A stretch of DNA of 64,000 nt, from contig NZ_VFID01000011.1 in assembly GCF_006542425.1 (NCBI RefSeq), forward strand, positions 312,001-376,000, in the 5' to 3' direction. The stretch is from Pseudoxanthomonas sp. z9. Its GTDB lineage: Bacteria; Pseudomonadota; Gammaproteobacteria; Xanthomonadales; Xanthomonadaceae. The notes under the pieces were generated by a model that was not told the DNA's origin, ran no database searches, and saw nothing but the letters and a program-made list of their open reading frames with translations. Shown in pieces: positions 50,233 to 58,934 of the stretch. The number at the start of each line of letters is the position of its first letter. Within the stretch, counting starts at the first letter, position 1. A program made the translations under genes and the position numbers.

Positions 50233-52434
50233 ATGTTAACGCTAACCTTGCGCCGAGGCGACCCGGGCCGGCGGCGCGTTCTGCCGGTGCCGGTCGTGTT
50301 CGTGCTGCTGTGGATGGTGCTGATCGCGGGCACGGCGCGCGCCGAGGACGGCTACGCGCTGTGGATGCGCTACGTGCCGATGGCTCCGGCGCAGGCCGTG
50401 GAAGCCCGGGCGCGCCTGCGCGAATTGGTCGCGCCGGAGGCCACGCCGACCCAGCGCGCCGCGCGCGACGAACTGCTGCGCGGACTGGAGGGCTTGCTGG
50501 GGCGGGCGCCGCGCGTGTCCTCCGGCCCCATCGGCGAGGGCACGCTGCTGCTGGGCACGCCCGCTTCCTCGCGGTGGATCGCGACGCTGGGCGATGAAGT
50601 GCGCGGATTGGGGCCGGAAGGCTATCTCCTGCGCCAGACGAACATTGACGGAAAAGAAACCCTCGTCGTCGCAGGCGGCGGTGACATCGGCGTGCTGTAC
50701 GGCGTGTTCCATCTGCTGCGGCTGTTGCAGACCGGTGCTTCGCTGCAGACCCTGAAGATCCGCGAAGCCCCGCGGCTGAAGCTGCGATTGCTCAACCACT
50801 GGGACGATCTGGACGGGCACGTCGAACGCGGCTATGCGGGCGCGTCGCTGTGGGACTGGCACAAGCTTCCGGATTGGCGAGACCCGCGCTACACCGACTA
50901 CGCGCGGGCGAACGCGTCGCTGGGAATCAACGGCACCGTCCTCAACAACGTCAACGCCAATGCCCTGAGCCTGACGCCGATGTACCTGGAAAAGGCGGCG
51001 GCGCTGGCGGATGTCTTCCGTCCGTATGGCATCCGCGTGTACCTGAGCGCGCGCTTCAGCGCGCCGATCGAGATCGGGGGGCTGGACAGCGCCGATCCGC
51101 TGGACCCGCGGGTGCGGGGCTGGTGGCGCGAGAAGGCGCGCGAGATCCACGGTCTGATTCCCGATTTCGGCGGCTTCCTGGTGAAGGCCAATTCCGAGGG
51201 CCAGCCCGGCCCGCAGGACTACGGCCGCTCGCATGCCGACGGCGCGAACCTGCTCGCCGACGCACTGGCGGATTACGGCGGCGTGGTGATGTGGCGCGCC
51301 TTCGTCTATTCGCACGAGGTCCCGGACGATCGCGCCAGGCAGGCCCATGCCGAATTCGTCCACCAGGATGGCCGGTTCCGTCCGAACGTGCTGCTGCAGG
51401 TGAAGAACGGGCCGATCGATTTCCAGCCGAGGGAGCCGTTCCATCCCCTGTTCGGCGCGATGCCGAAAACGCCGCTGATGATGGAGTTCCAGATCACCAA
51501 GGAGTATCTGGGCTTCGCCACCCACCTGGTCTACCTGGGCACGCTTTATGAAGAGACGCTGCGCGCCGATACCCATGCGCGCGGCGCCGGATCCACGGTG
51601 GCGCGGGTCGTGGACGGTTCGCTGCACGGCGCGGCGCTGACCGGCATGGCGGGCGTGGCCAACGTGGGCGCCGATCGCAACTGGAGCGGTTCCCACTTCG
51701 ATCAGGCCAACTGGTACGCGTTCGGCCGGCTGGCGTGGAATCCCCATCTGGCCGCGCGTGACATCGCCCGCGACTGGGTCGCGATGACCTTCTCGCCCGA
51801 CCCGGCGGTGGTGCGGCCGGTGGTGGACATGATGATGGCATCGCGCGAGGCGGCGGTGGACTACATGACCCCGCTGGGCCTGCATCACCTGATGGCACGC
51901 GGTCATCACTACGGCCCCGGCCCCTGGGTCGACGGTGGTCCGCGCGCGGACTGGACCTCGGTCTACTATCACCGCGCCGATCGCGACGGCATCGGTTTCG
52001 ATCGCAGCGTCAGCGGCAGCAATGCCGTGGCCCAGTACATGCCGCCGGTGGCGCGCGTGTTCGGCGACGTCGATCGCGTGCCCGAGCCGCTCCTGCTGTG
52101 GTTCCACCACGTGCGCTGGGACCATCGCATGCAATCCGGGCGTTCCCTGTGGGACGAAATGGTTCACCGCTATTCGCGCGGCGTGGCCCGCGTGGGCGAC
52201 ATGCGCGCCACCTGGGAGGGCCTGCGTGGCCGGGTGGACGACGCGCGGCATCGCGAAGTGGCCGCTTTCCTGCGCATCCAGCAGCGTGAGGCGCAGTGGT
52301 GGCGCGATGCGAGCCTGGCCTACTTCCAGTCCATCAACGGGTTGCCGCTGCCCGCAGGCGAAGCGCCGCCGCCGCGGCCGCTGGCGTACTACCAGTCCCT
52401 GCGATTTCCCTATGCGCCGGGAGACGGACGATGA
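50233..52434 (+). CDS. GH67 alpha-glucuronidase
   Basis: A protein of about 733 residues that removes (4-O-methyl-)D-glucuronic acid from the non-reducing end of xylo-oligosaccharides. Active-site segments match the family: KANSEGQPGPQDYGRSHADG (acid Glu), VKNGPIDFQPREPFHPLFG and MMEFQITKEYLGF (the Asp and Glu of the general-base pair). A signal peptide (RRRVLPVPVVFVLL, ending ARAED) places it in the periplasm. Start choice is open: ATG 50188, ATG 50233, or TTG 50248 immediately after the operator; all are in frame and precede the signal peptide. It is the first gene of a long overlapping operon through the epimerase gene at 62.3 kb. Confidence 0.93.
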   Translation: MLTLTLRRGDPGRRRVLPVPVVFVLLWMVLIAGTARAEDGYALWMRYVPMAPAQAVEARARLRELVAPEATPTQRAARDELLRGLEGLLGRAPRVSSGPIGEGTLLLGTPASSRWIATLGDEVRGLGPEGYLLRQTNIDGKETLVVAGGGDIGVLYGVFHLLRLLQTGASLQTLKIREAPRLKLRLLNHWDDLDGHVERGYAGASLWDWHKLPDWRDPRYTDYARANASLGINGTVLNNVNANALSLTPMYLEKAAALADVFRPYGIRVYLSARFSAPIEIGGLDSADPLDPRVRGWWREKAREIHGLIPDFGGFLVKANSEGQPGPQDYGRSHADGANLLADALADYGGVVMWRAFVYSHEVPDDRARQAHAEFVHQDGRFRPNVLLQVKNGPIDFQPREPFHPLFGAMPKTPLMMEFQITKEYLGFATHLVYLGTLYEETLRADTHARGAGSTVARVVDGSLHGAALTGMAGVANVGADRNWSGSHFDQANWYAFGRLAWNPHLAARDIARDWVAMTFSPDPAVVRPVVDMMMASREAAVDYMTPLGLHHLMARGHHYGPGPWVDGGPRADWTSVYYHRADRDGIGFDRSVSGSNAVAQYMPPVARVFGDVDRVPEPLLLWFHHVRWDHRMQSGRSLWDEMVHRYSRGVARVGDMRATWEGLRGRVDDARHREVAAFLRIQQREAQWWRDASLAYFQSINGLPLPAGEAPPPRPLAYYQSLRFPYAPGDGR
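50234..50247. promoter_or_regulatory. xyl-box-like operator at the GH67 start
   Basis: TGTTAACGCTAACC is a near-palindrome related to the sites at 37336 and 44422. It overlaps an ATG at 50233 and directly precedes an in-frame TTG at 50248, so the repressor would sit on the 5' end of the GH67 gene. It lies between the divergent xylR and GH67 genes. Confidence 0.72.
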
Positions 52435-54431
52435 ACCGGGGAGCCTTGTTCGCCCGGGGCATCGCCTGGGTCGCGCTGTGGTGCATGGCGGCGCCATGCA
52501 CGCACGCGCAGGAAGCGAACCGCCCGGCGTTGCTGCATGAGTTGTTCCAGGATCACGCGGTCTTGCAGCGCGGTGCGCCGCTGCGTATCTGGGGCCAGGC
52601 CGCGCCGGGGCAGCAGGTCAGCGTGTCCTTCGCCGGCGCCGCGTCGGCGACGCGGGCGGGGAACGACGGCGCATGGGAAATCCGCCTGCCCGCGCAGGCG
52701 GCTGGCGGACCCCATGATCTGCGGGTCGAAGCGGGCGATGCCGTGCAGACCGTGCGTGACATATGGCTTGGCGATGTCTGGCTGTGCGCCGGGCAGTCGA
52801 ACATGGAACTGCCCGTCTGGCGCTCGCTGGATGCGGGCGGGGAGATCGCCGCCGCCGCGGACGCGCGCATCCGCCTGTTCACCGTTCCGCGGGCCGGTGC
52901 GATCACGCCGCAGTCGCACTTCTCCGAACCGACCGCCTGGCGGATTGCATCGCCGGACACGGTGCGGGATTTCTCGGCGGCCTGCTTCTACTTCGCACGC
53001 GAACTGCGCAAGACGATCGACGTGCCGATGGGACTGGTCCAGGCGGCCTGGGGCGGTTCGCGGATCGAGGCCTGGACCAGTGTGGACGCGCTGCGCGCGG
53101 GCGGGCAGGGGGGCGAGGCGCTCGACGTGCTGTCACTGTATGCCGCCGACCCGATCGCCGCGGTCGCGCGCTGGGGCGCGTACTGGCAGCGCTGGTGGAA
53201 TGCGCGCAAGGAAACGGCCGCCGGTGACGAACCGTGGCGCGCGGATGCGCCGGCCGATCCGGCGTGGCGGCCGGCGCCCGCCGGACTCGGCGCCTGGGAG
53301 CGCTGGGGTGTCCCCGAACTGGCGGCCTACGACGGCATGGTGTGGTACCGCGCACAGGTGGAACTGAGCGCGGCGCAAGCCGCACGTGGAGCCGTGCTCG
53401 AACTGGGAGCGGCCGATGAAACGGACATGACCTGGGTCAATGGCGTGCCCGTCGGTAGCAGCTATGGCGCCGATGCCGCGCGCGCCTACGCGCTGCCGCG
53501 CGGCCTGTTGCGGGAAGGCGCCAACAGCGTGGTCGTCAACGTGCTGGATACCTGGCGCGAAGGCGGGCTCGCCGGACCGGCGGCCGCGCATGCGCTGCGC
53601 TTTGACGACGGCAGCCGGGTGCCGCTGGATGCGGACTGGCGCTACCGGCCCACGCCCGGTACCGACGCGCCGCCCAGCGCGCCCTGGCAGGCGGCGGCGG
53701 GTCTGTCGACGTTGTACAACGGCATGATCGCGCCGCTCGGTCGCTACGGACTGCGCGGTTTCCTCTGGTACCAGGGCGAGTCCAACACCGCCGACGGCGC
53801 GCGCTACGCGGCGCGACTGCGCACGCTGCGCGCGGACTGGCGCCGGCAACTGGGCGACGGCTTGCCGATGCTGGTGGCGCAACTGGCCGGTTACGGCATG
53901 CCGCCTTCCGCACCGACGGAAAGTGGATGGGCGGAGGTCCGCGAAGCGCAGCGCCGGGTGGTGGCGGAGGAGCCGCGCTCGGGGTTGGCGATAACGATCG
54001 ACATCGGCGATCACTACGACATCCATCCGCCGAACAAGCAGGAACTGGCGCGACGGCTGGCGCGCGCGGCGCGCCACGTGATCTACGGCGCGCGCGCGCT
54101 CGCGCCTTCCGGCCCGGTGCCGCGCGAGGCGCGGCGGACCGCCGATGCGGTGGTGGTGACGTTCGATGGCGTCACCGGCGCGCTGGCGACGACGGGCGCG
54201 GCCGGTCCGATCGGCTTTGAGCTGTGCGGTGGCGAAGCGGACGGTTGCCGTTATGTGGACGCGACGATCCATGGCCATCGTGTGGTCCTGCGTGCACCGC
54301 AACGGTCCGGCGATGCCGGACGGGTGCGCTACTGCTGGGCCGACGGGCCGACCTGCACCCTGCGTGACGGCGCCGGCCTGCCCGCCGGACCTTTCGAACT
54401 TCCACTCACCGCGGCCGAGACGACCCGATGA
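52431..54431 (+). CDS. SASA-type (sialate O-acetylesterase-like) acetylxylan esterase
   Basis: A 666-residue exported esterase of the SGNH-like sialate O-acetylesterase family. The signal peptide ends at CTHAQEA. The nucleophile Ser is in LCAGQSNMELPV, a second conserved block is LWYQGESNT, and the Asp-x-x-His pair is in DHYDIHPPNKQE. A jelly-roll insertion like the galactose-binding-like domain of GH2 enzymes occupies about residues 300-410 (MVWYRAQVEL, MTWVNGVPVGSS). In xylan loci such enzymes remove acetyl groups from xylo-oligosaccharides in the periplasm. The ATG overlaps the GH67 stop (ATGA); the long upstream frame to 52296 is inside that gene. Confidence 0.9.
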   Translation: MNRGALFARGIAWVALWCMAAPCTHAQEANRPALLHELFQDHAVLQRGAPLRIWGQAAPGQQVSVSFAGAASATRAGNDGAWEIRLPAQAAGGPHDLRVEAGDAVQTVRDIWLGDVWLCAGQSNMELPVWRSLDAGGEIAAAADARIRLFTVPRAGAITPQSHFSEPTAWRIASPDTVRDFSAACFYFARELRKTIDVPMGLVQAAWGGSRIEAWTSVDALRAGGQGGEALDVLSLYAADPIAAVARWGAYWQRWWNARKETAAGDEPWRADAPADPAWRPAPAGLGAWERWGVPELAAYDGMVWYRAQVELSAAQAARGAVLELGAADETDMTWVNGVPVGSSYGADAARAYALPRGLLREGANSVVVNVLDTWREGGLAGPAAAHALRFDDGSRVPLDADWRYRPTPGTDAPPSAPWQAAAGLSTLYNGMIAPLGRYGLRGFLWYQGESNTADGARYAARLRTLRADWRRQLGDGLPMLVAQLAGYGMPPSAPTESGWAEVREAQRRVVAEEPRSGLAITIDIGDHYDIHPPNKQELARRLARAARHVIYGARALAPSGPVPREARRTADAVVVTFDGVTGALATTGAAGPIGFELCGGEADGCRYVDATIHGHRVVLRAPQRSGDAGRVRYCWADGPTCTLRDGAGLPAGPFELPLTAAETTR

Positions 54432-56215
54432 ACGCATCCTTCCGCAACGGAATTCGCGCGCGCGATCCCAATCCGGATCGCAACACGTCGCCATGCCTGC
54501 CATCGTCGTCCCGAATAAGGACGATGGGATGGCTGCTCGCCAGCGGCCTGGCCCTGCTGCTGGCCACCGCGCCGGCGCATTCGGCGCCACCAGCCGATGC
54601 CGCGGCGCCGGTGTTCTTCGACTGGTTCGAGTACGCCGGCCGCGATGCCGCGTTCGAACCGGCGCTGCCCGCCGGCCACTATCGCAATCCGGTGCTGGCC
54701 GGCTTCCACGCCGATCCCAGCATCGTCGCCGCGCGGGGCAAGTTCTACCTGGTCAATTCCAGCTTCACCTTCTATCCCGGCATCCCGGTGTTCGAGAGCG
54801 ACGACCTGGTCCACTGGAAACAGATCGGCAACGTCATCGAGCGGCCCACCCAGCTGGATTTCGACGGGCTGAGCGTCTCGCGCGGCATCTTCGCGCCCAC
54901 CATCGAATACCACGACGGGGTGTTCTACGTGGTCACCACGGCCACCGACAGCGGCGGCAATTTCATCGCCACCGCCCGCGATCCGGCTGGGCCCTGGTCC
55001 GATCCGCACTGGCTGCCGACCATCGGCGGCATCGATCCGTCACTGTTCTTCGATCAGGACGGCAAGGTCTACCTGCTCAACAACGACGAGCCGGTCGGTC
55101 CTCCGCGCTACGATGGCCATCGCGCGATCTGGATGCAGGAGATCGACCTGCAGCGCCTGCAGCCGATCGGCCCGCGCAAGGTACTGATCGATGGCGGCGT
55201 CGCCCCGGAAACGAACCCGATCTGGATCGAAGGACCGCATCTGTACCAGCGCGATGGCTGGTATTACCTGTCCGACGCCGAAGGCGGGACCGGGCCGCAG
55301 CATTCGCAGGTGGTGCTGCGCAGCCGGCAGGTGTGGGGGCCGTATGTGCCGTATCCGGGCAATCCGATCCTGACCCAGCGCGATCTGCCGGTCGATCGGT
55401 CGTTGCCGATCACCAACGCCGGGCATGCCGATCTGGTCGAAGGGCCCGACGGGACGTGGTGGGCGGTGTTCCTGGCCAGTCGCAATTACCAGCAGCGCCA
55501 CTACAACACCGGACGCGAAACCTATCTGCTGCCCGTGCAATGGCGCGACGGATGGCCGGTGATCCTGCCGGCCGGCCAGACCATCCCGTACATCGCACGC
55601 GCGCCGTCGTGGATGCGCACCGATGCCGCGCAGGCGCCGTCCACCGGAAATTTCGTCCATCGCGACGAGTTCGACGGCGTGGCGCTGGCCCGCGAATGGC
55701 TGCGCGTGCGCGTGCCCAGGCGGGATTGGGCGGATCTGGCCACGCGCCCGGGCGCGCTGGCCCTCCATCCGCTGGCCGAAGGCCTGGACACGCTGCGCAA
55801 CCCGGCGTTCCTGGGACGCCGCCAGCAGCACCTTCGCTTCGATGCCAGCACGGCGATGTCGCTGCCCGGCGCCGGTGTCGCGGCCGGACTGGCCGCGTTC
55901 CAGAGCGAGACGCATTGGTATTTGCTCGGTGCGCGCCGAACAAGCGGCGGCAGGCTGCAGGTGTTCCTGGAGGGGCGGTGGGGCACCGGCGCCGCACGCA
56001 CGCTTGCCACCCGCGAGGTCGAGGCCGGTGGCGCGCTGCGCCTGAAGATCGACGGTGACGAAGGCGCTTATGGATTCGCCTTCGATGCCGGCGACGGCCG
56101 CGGCTGGCAATCGCTGGCGCGCGACATCGACGGCACCGTACTGAGCACCGACCGGGCCGGGGGCTTCGTCGGCACGTTGCTGGGTCCCTTCGCGCGCGAC
56201 GAACGTGCCCACTGA
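54428..56215 (+). CDS. Exported GH43 beta-xylosidase / alpha-L-arabinofuranosidase
   Basis: A 595-residue glycoside hydrolase. A signal peptide lies after an unusually long N-terminus (MGWLLASGLALLLATAPAHS begins near residue 33, so the true start may be that ATG at 54524). The five-blade propeller shows the base Asp in FHADPSIV, the pKa-modulating Asp in GGIDPSLFFD and the acid Glu in WIEGPHLY. A C-terminal GH43_C2 beta-sandwich runs from about 410 (RDEFDGVALAREW). Probably cleaves xylose or arabinose from xylo-oligosaccharides in the periplasm; the exact specificity cannot be read from motifs. The first ATG overlaps the esterase stop (ATGA), which argues that ribosomes do reach it. Confidence 0.92.
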   Translation: MNASFRNGIRARDPNPDRNTSPCLPSSSRIRTMGWLLASGLALLLATAPAHSAPPADAAAPVFFDWFEYAGRDAAFEPALPAGHYRNPVLAGFHADPSIVAARGKFYLVNSSFTFYPGIPVFESDDLVHWKQIGNVIERPTQLDFDGLSVSRGIFAPTIEYHDGVFYVVTTATDSGGNFIATARDPAGPWSDPHWLPTIGGIDPSLFFDQDGKVYLLNNDEPVGPPRYDGHRAIWMQEIDLQRLQPIGPRKVLIDGGVAPETNPIWIEGPHLYQRDGWYYLSDAEGGTGPQHSQVVLRSRQVWGPYVPYPGNPILTQRDLPVDRSLPITNAGHADLVEGPDGTWWAVFLASRNYQQRHYNTGRETYLLPVQWRDGWPVILPAGQTIPYIARAPSWMRTDAAQAPSTGNFVHRDEFDGVALAREWLRVRVPRRDWADLATRPGALALHPLAEGLDTLRNPAFLGRRQQHLRFDASTAMSLPGAGVAAGLAAFQSETHWYLLGARRTSGGRLQVFLEGRWGTGAARTLATREVEAGGALRLKIDGDEGAYGFAFDAGDGRGWQSLARDIDGTVLSTDRAGGFVGTLLGPFARDERAH

Positions 56216-56228
56216 GCGGGAGAGAACG

Positions 56229-58934
56229 ATGACCATCACCGAACCGAAATGCCAGGCACACCTCCGCAACGCGCCGCGCCTGCGTGCGCTGGCCCTGTGC
56301 GCGCTCGCGTTGCTCGCCGCGCGCCCCGTGGCCGCGGATGAACCAGCGCCCTGGCTGGATACCCGCAGCGGCTTCGAGGAACGCGCGGCGGCGTTGGTGG
56401 CGCGCATGACGCTGGAGGAAAAGGCCGCGCAGATGCAGAACGCCGCGCCCGCCATCGAACGCCTCGGCGTGCCCGCCTACGACTGGTGGAACGAGGGCCT
56501 GCACGGGGTCGCGCGCGCCGGCCAGGCTACCGTGTTTCCGCAGGCGATCGGCCTGGCGGCCACCTTCGACGTGCCGCTGATGGGCGAGGTCGCCACCGCC
56601 ATCAGCGACGAGGCGCGCGCCAAGCACCACCAGTTCGTGCGCGAGGGCGCGCATGGCCGCTACCAGGGCCTGACCTTCTGGTCCCCGAACATCAACATCT
56701 TCCGGGACCCGCGCTGGGGCCGTGGCCAGGAAACCTATGGCGAGGATCCCTACCTGACCGCGCGCATGGGCGTGGCGTTCGTGCGCGGCCTGCAGGGTGA
56801 CGACCCGACGCACCGCAAGCTGGACGCCACCGCCAAGCACTTCGCGGTGCACAGTGGCCCGGAAGCCGACCGCCATCATTTCGATGCCCGTCCGAGTCGG
56901 CGGGATCTGTACGACACCTACCTGCCCGCGTTCGAGGCGCTGGTGAAGGAGGGCCAGGTGGACGCGGTGATGGGCGCCTACAACCGCCTCTACGGCGAGT
57001 CGGCCAGTGCCAGCCGGTTCCTGATGCGCGATCTCCTACGGCGAGATTGGGGCTTCACCGGCTACGTGGTGTCCGATTGCTGGGCCATCGTCGATGTATG
57101 GAAGAACCACAAGATAGTGGCCACCCGCGAGGAAGCAGCCGCGCTGGCGGTCAAGAACGGTACCGAACTGGAATGCGGCGAGGAATACGCCACGCTGCCC
57201 GCCGCCGTGCGCCGGGGCCTGATCAGCGAGGCGGAAATCGACGAGGCGGTGACGCGGCTGTTCACCGCGCGGATGCGGCTGGGCATGTTCGATCCGGCGT
57301 CGCGCGTGCGCTGGGCGCGCATGCCGTACACCGTCAACCAGTCGCCGGCGCACGATGCGCTGGCACTCAAGGCCGCCCGCGAATCGCTGGTGCTGCTGAA
57401 GAACGACAGCATCCTGCCGTTGTCGCGCAGCCTGAAGCGCATCGCGGTGATCGGCCCGACCGCCGACGACACCATGGCGCTGCTCGGCAACTACTTCGGC
57501 ACGCCGGCCGCGCCGGTGACCCTGTTGCAGGGCATCCGCGACGCGGCGCCGGGGATCCGGGTGACCTACGCGCGCGGCGTGGATCTGGTGGAGGGGCGCG
57601 ACGACCCCGCTGCCACCCCGCTGATCGAAGCGACCTACCTGCGACCGTCCGCCGATTCCGTCGAACGCGGCCTGCGCGGCGAGTACTTCCGCAGCCGGGA
57701 TCTGTCTGGCGCGCCGGCGCTGGTGCGAACCGACGCGCAGATCGGATTCCGCTGGGATCGCGGATCGCCCACCGACAACCTGCTCGCGCGTGGCGAGGCG
57801 GCGCCGGGGCAGGGGATACCGAGCGACGGCTTCAGCATCCGCTGGAGCGGCCAACTGCTGCCGCCGGTGTCGGGCAAGTACCGGATCGAGGCGGCGGCCG
57901 ACGACGGCTTCCGCCTGTACCTGGATGGCGTGCGGGTGCTGGATCACTGGACCGCCAGCGATCGCCTGCGCAGCGATGGCGTCGAGCTGGATCTTCAGGC
58001 TGGCCGCGCCTACGACCTGCGCCTGGAGTACTACGATGGCGAACGCGATGCCGCGGTCCGGCTGGCCTGGCGCATGCCGGGCGCCAAGCCGCCGTTCGAG
58101 GAGGCGCTGGATGCGGCGCGCGACGCGGACGTGGTGATTTTCGCGGGCGGACTCACCGGCGATGTCGAAGGCGAGGAAATGACCGTCAACTATCCCGGCT
58201 TCGCCGGCGGCGACCGCACCGATCTGCGCCTGCCGGCGACCCAGCGCAAGCTGCTGGAAGCGCTGCACGCCACCGGCAAACCGGTGGTGCTGGTCCTGAC
58301 CGGCGGATCCGCGCTGGCGGTGGACTGGGCCGACACCAATCTGCGCGCCATCCTGATGAGCTGGTATCCCGGTCAACGCGGGGGCTCGGCGGTGGCCGAG
58401 GCGCTGTTCGGCGACATCAGTCCGGCCGGCCGCCTGCCGGTCACGTTCTACAAGGCGGATGAAGTACTGCCTGCATTTGACGACTATCGCATGCAGGGAC
58501 GCACCTACCGTTACTTCGATGGCACCCCGCTGTATCCGTTCGGGCATGGGTTGTCGTACACCCGCTTCGACTACCAGCGCCTGCGGGTGGACAAGCGTAC
58601 GGTGAAGCCGGACGCGACGGTGCGGATCAAGCTGCGGGTGGAGAACATCGGCGAGCGCGCCGGTGATGAAGTCGTGCAACTGTATGTCCGCCCCGTCCAG
58701 GCCCGGCCCGGCGATGCGCGGCAGGAGTTGCGCGGTTTCCAGCGCATCCACCTGCGGCCCGGTGAACGGCGCGCGCTGACGTTCGACCTGGTGCCGGAGT
58801 CCGCCCTGCGACGCTACGACGAAGCACGCCAAGCCTACATTGTTCCACCCGGGCGCTACGAGGTGCGGGTGGGCGGCTCCAGCGCCGACGCGCGTGCCAG
58901 TGCGCAATTCGAGGTAAAGGGCGCCGATGACTGA
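56229..58934 (+). CDS. GH3 beta-xylosidase with PA14 insertion
   Basis: A protein of about 901 residues. The signal peptide ends ARPVAADE. The GH3 N-terminal domain has WWNEGLHGVARAG, TAKHFAVHSGPE and the nucleophile Asp near 283 in YVVSDCWAI. A PA14 lectin-like domain is inserted in the second domain (about residues 475-620, from LRGEYFRS to RLAWRMPG, with DDGFRLYLDGVRVLDHW). The fibronectin III-like C-terminal domain follows (YPFGHGLSYTRFDY). Such enzymes release xylose from short xylo-oligosaccharides in the periplasm. GGGAGAG precedes the ATG at 56229, 13 bases after the GH43 stop. The short upstream extension to 56205 lacks support. Confidence 0.93.
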   Translation: MTITEPKCQAHLRNAPRLRALALCALALLAARPVAADEPAPWLDTRSGFEERAAALVARMTLEEKAAQMQNAAPAIERLGVPAYDWWNEGLHGVARAGQATVFPQAIGLAATFDVPLMGEVATAISDEARAKHHQFVREGAHGRYQGLTFWSPNINIFRDPRWGRGQETYGEDPYLTARMGVAFVRGLQGDDPTHRKLDATAKHFAVHSGPEADRHHFDARPSRRDLYDTYLPAFEALVKEGQVDAVMGAYNRLYGESASASRFLMRDLLRRDWGFTGYVVSDCWAIVDVWKNHKIVATREEAAALAVKNGTELECGEEYATLPAAVRRGLISEAEIDEAVTRLFTARMRLGMFDPASRVRWARMPYTVNQSPAHDALALKAARESLVLLKNDSILPLSRSLKRIAVIGPTADDTMALLGNYFGTPAAPVTLLQGIRDAAPGIRVTYARGVDLVEGRDDPAATPLIEATYLRPSADSVERGLRGEYFRSRDLSGAPALVRTDAQIGFRWDRGSPTDNLLARGEAAPGQGIPSDGFSIRWSGQLLPPVSGKYRIEAAADDGFRLYLDGVRVLDHWTASDRLRSDGVELDLQAGRAYDLRLEYYDGERDAAVRLAWRMPGAKPPFEEALDAARDADVVIFAGGLTGDVEGEEMTVNYPGFAGGDRTDLRLPATQRKLLEALHATGKPVVLVLTGGSALAVDWADTNLRAILMSWYPGQRGGSAVAEALFGDISPAGRLPVTFYKADEVLPAFDDYRMQGRTYRYFDGTPLYPFGHGLSYTRFDYQRLRVDKRTVKPDATVRIKLRVENIGERAGDEVVQLYVRPVQARPGDARQELRGFQRIHLRPGERRALTFDLVPESALRRYDEARQAYIVPPGRYEVRVGGSSADARASAQFEVKGADD

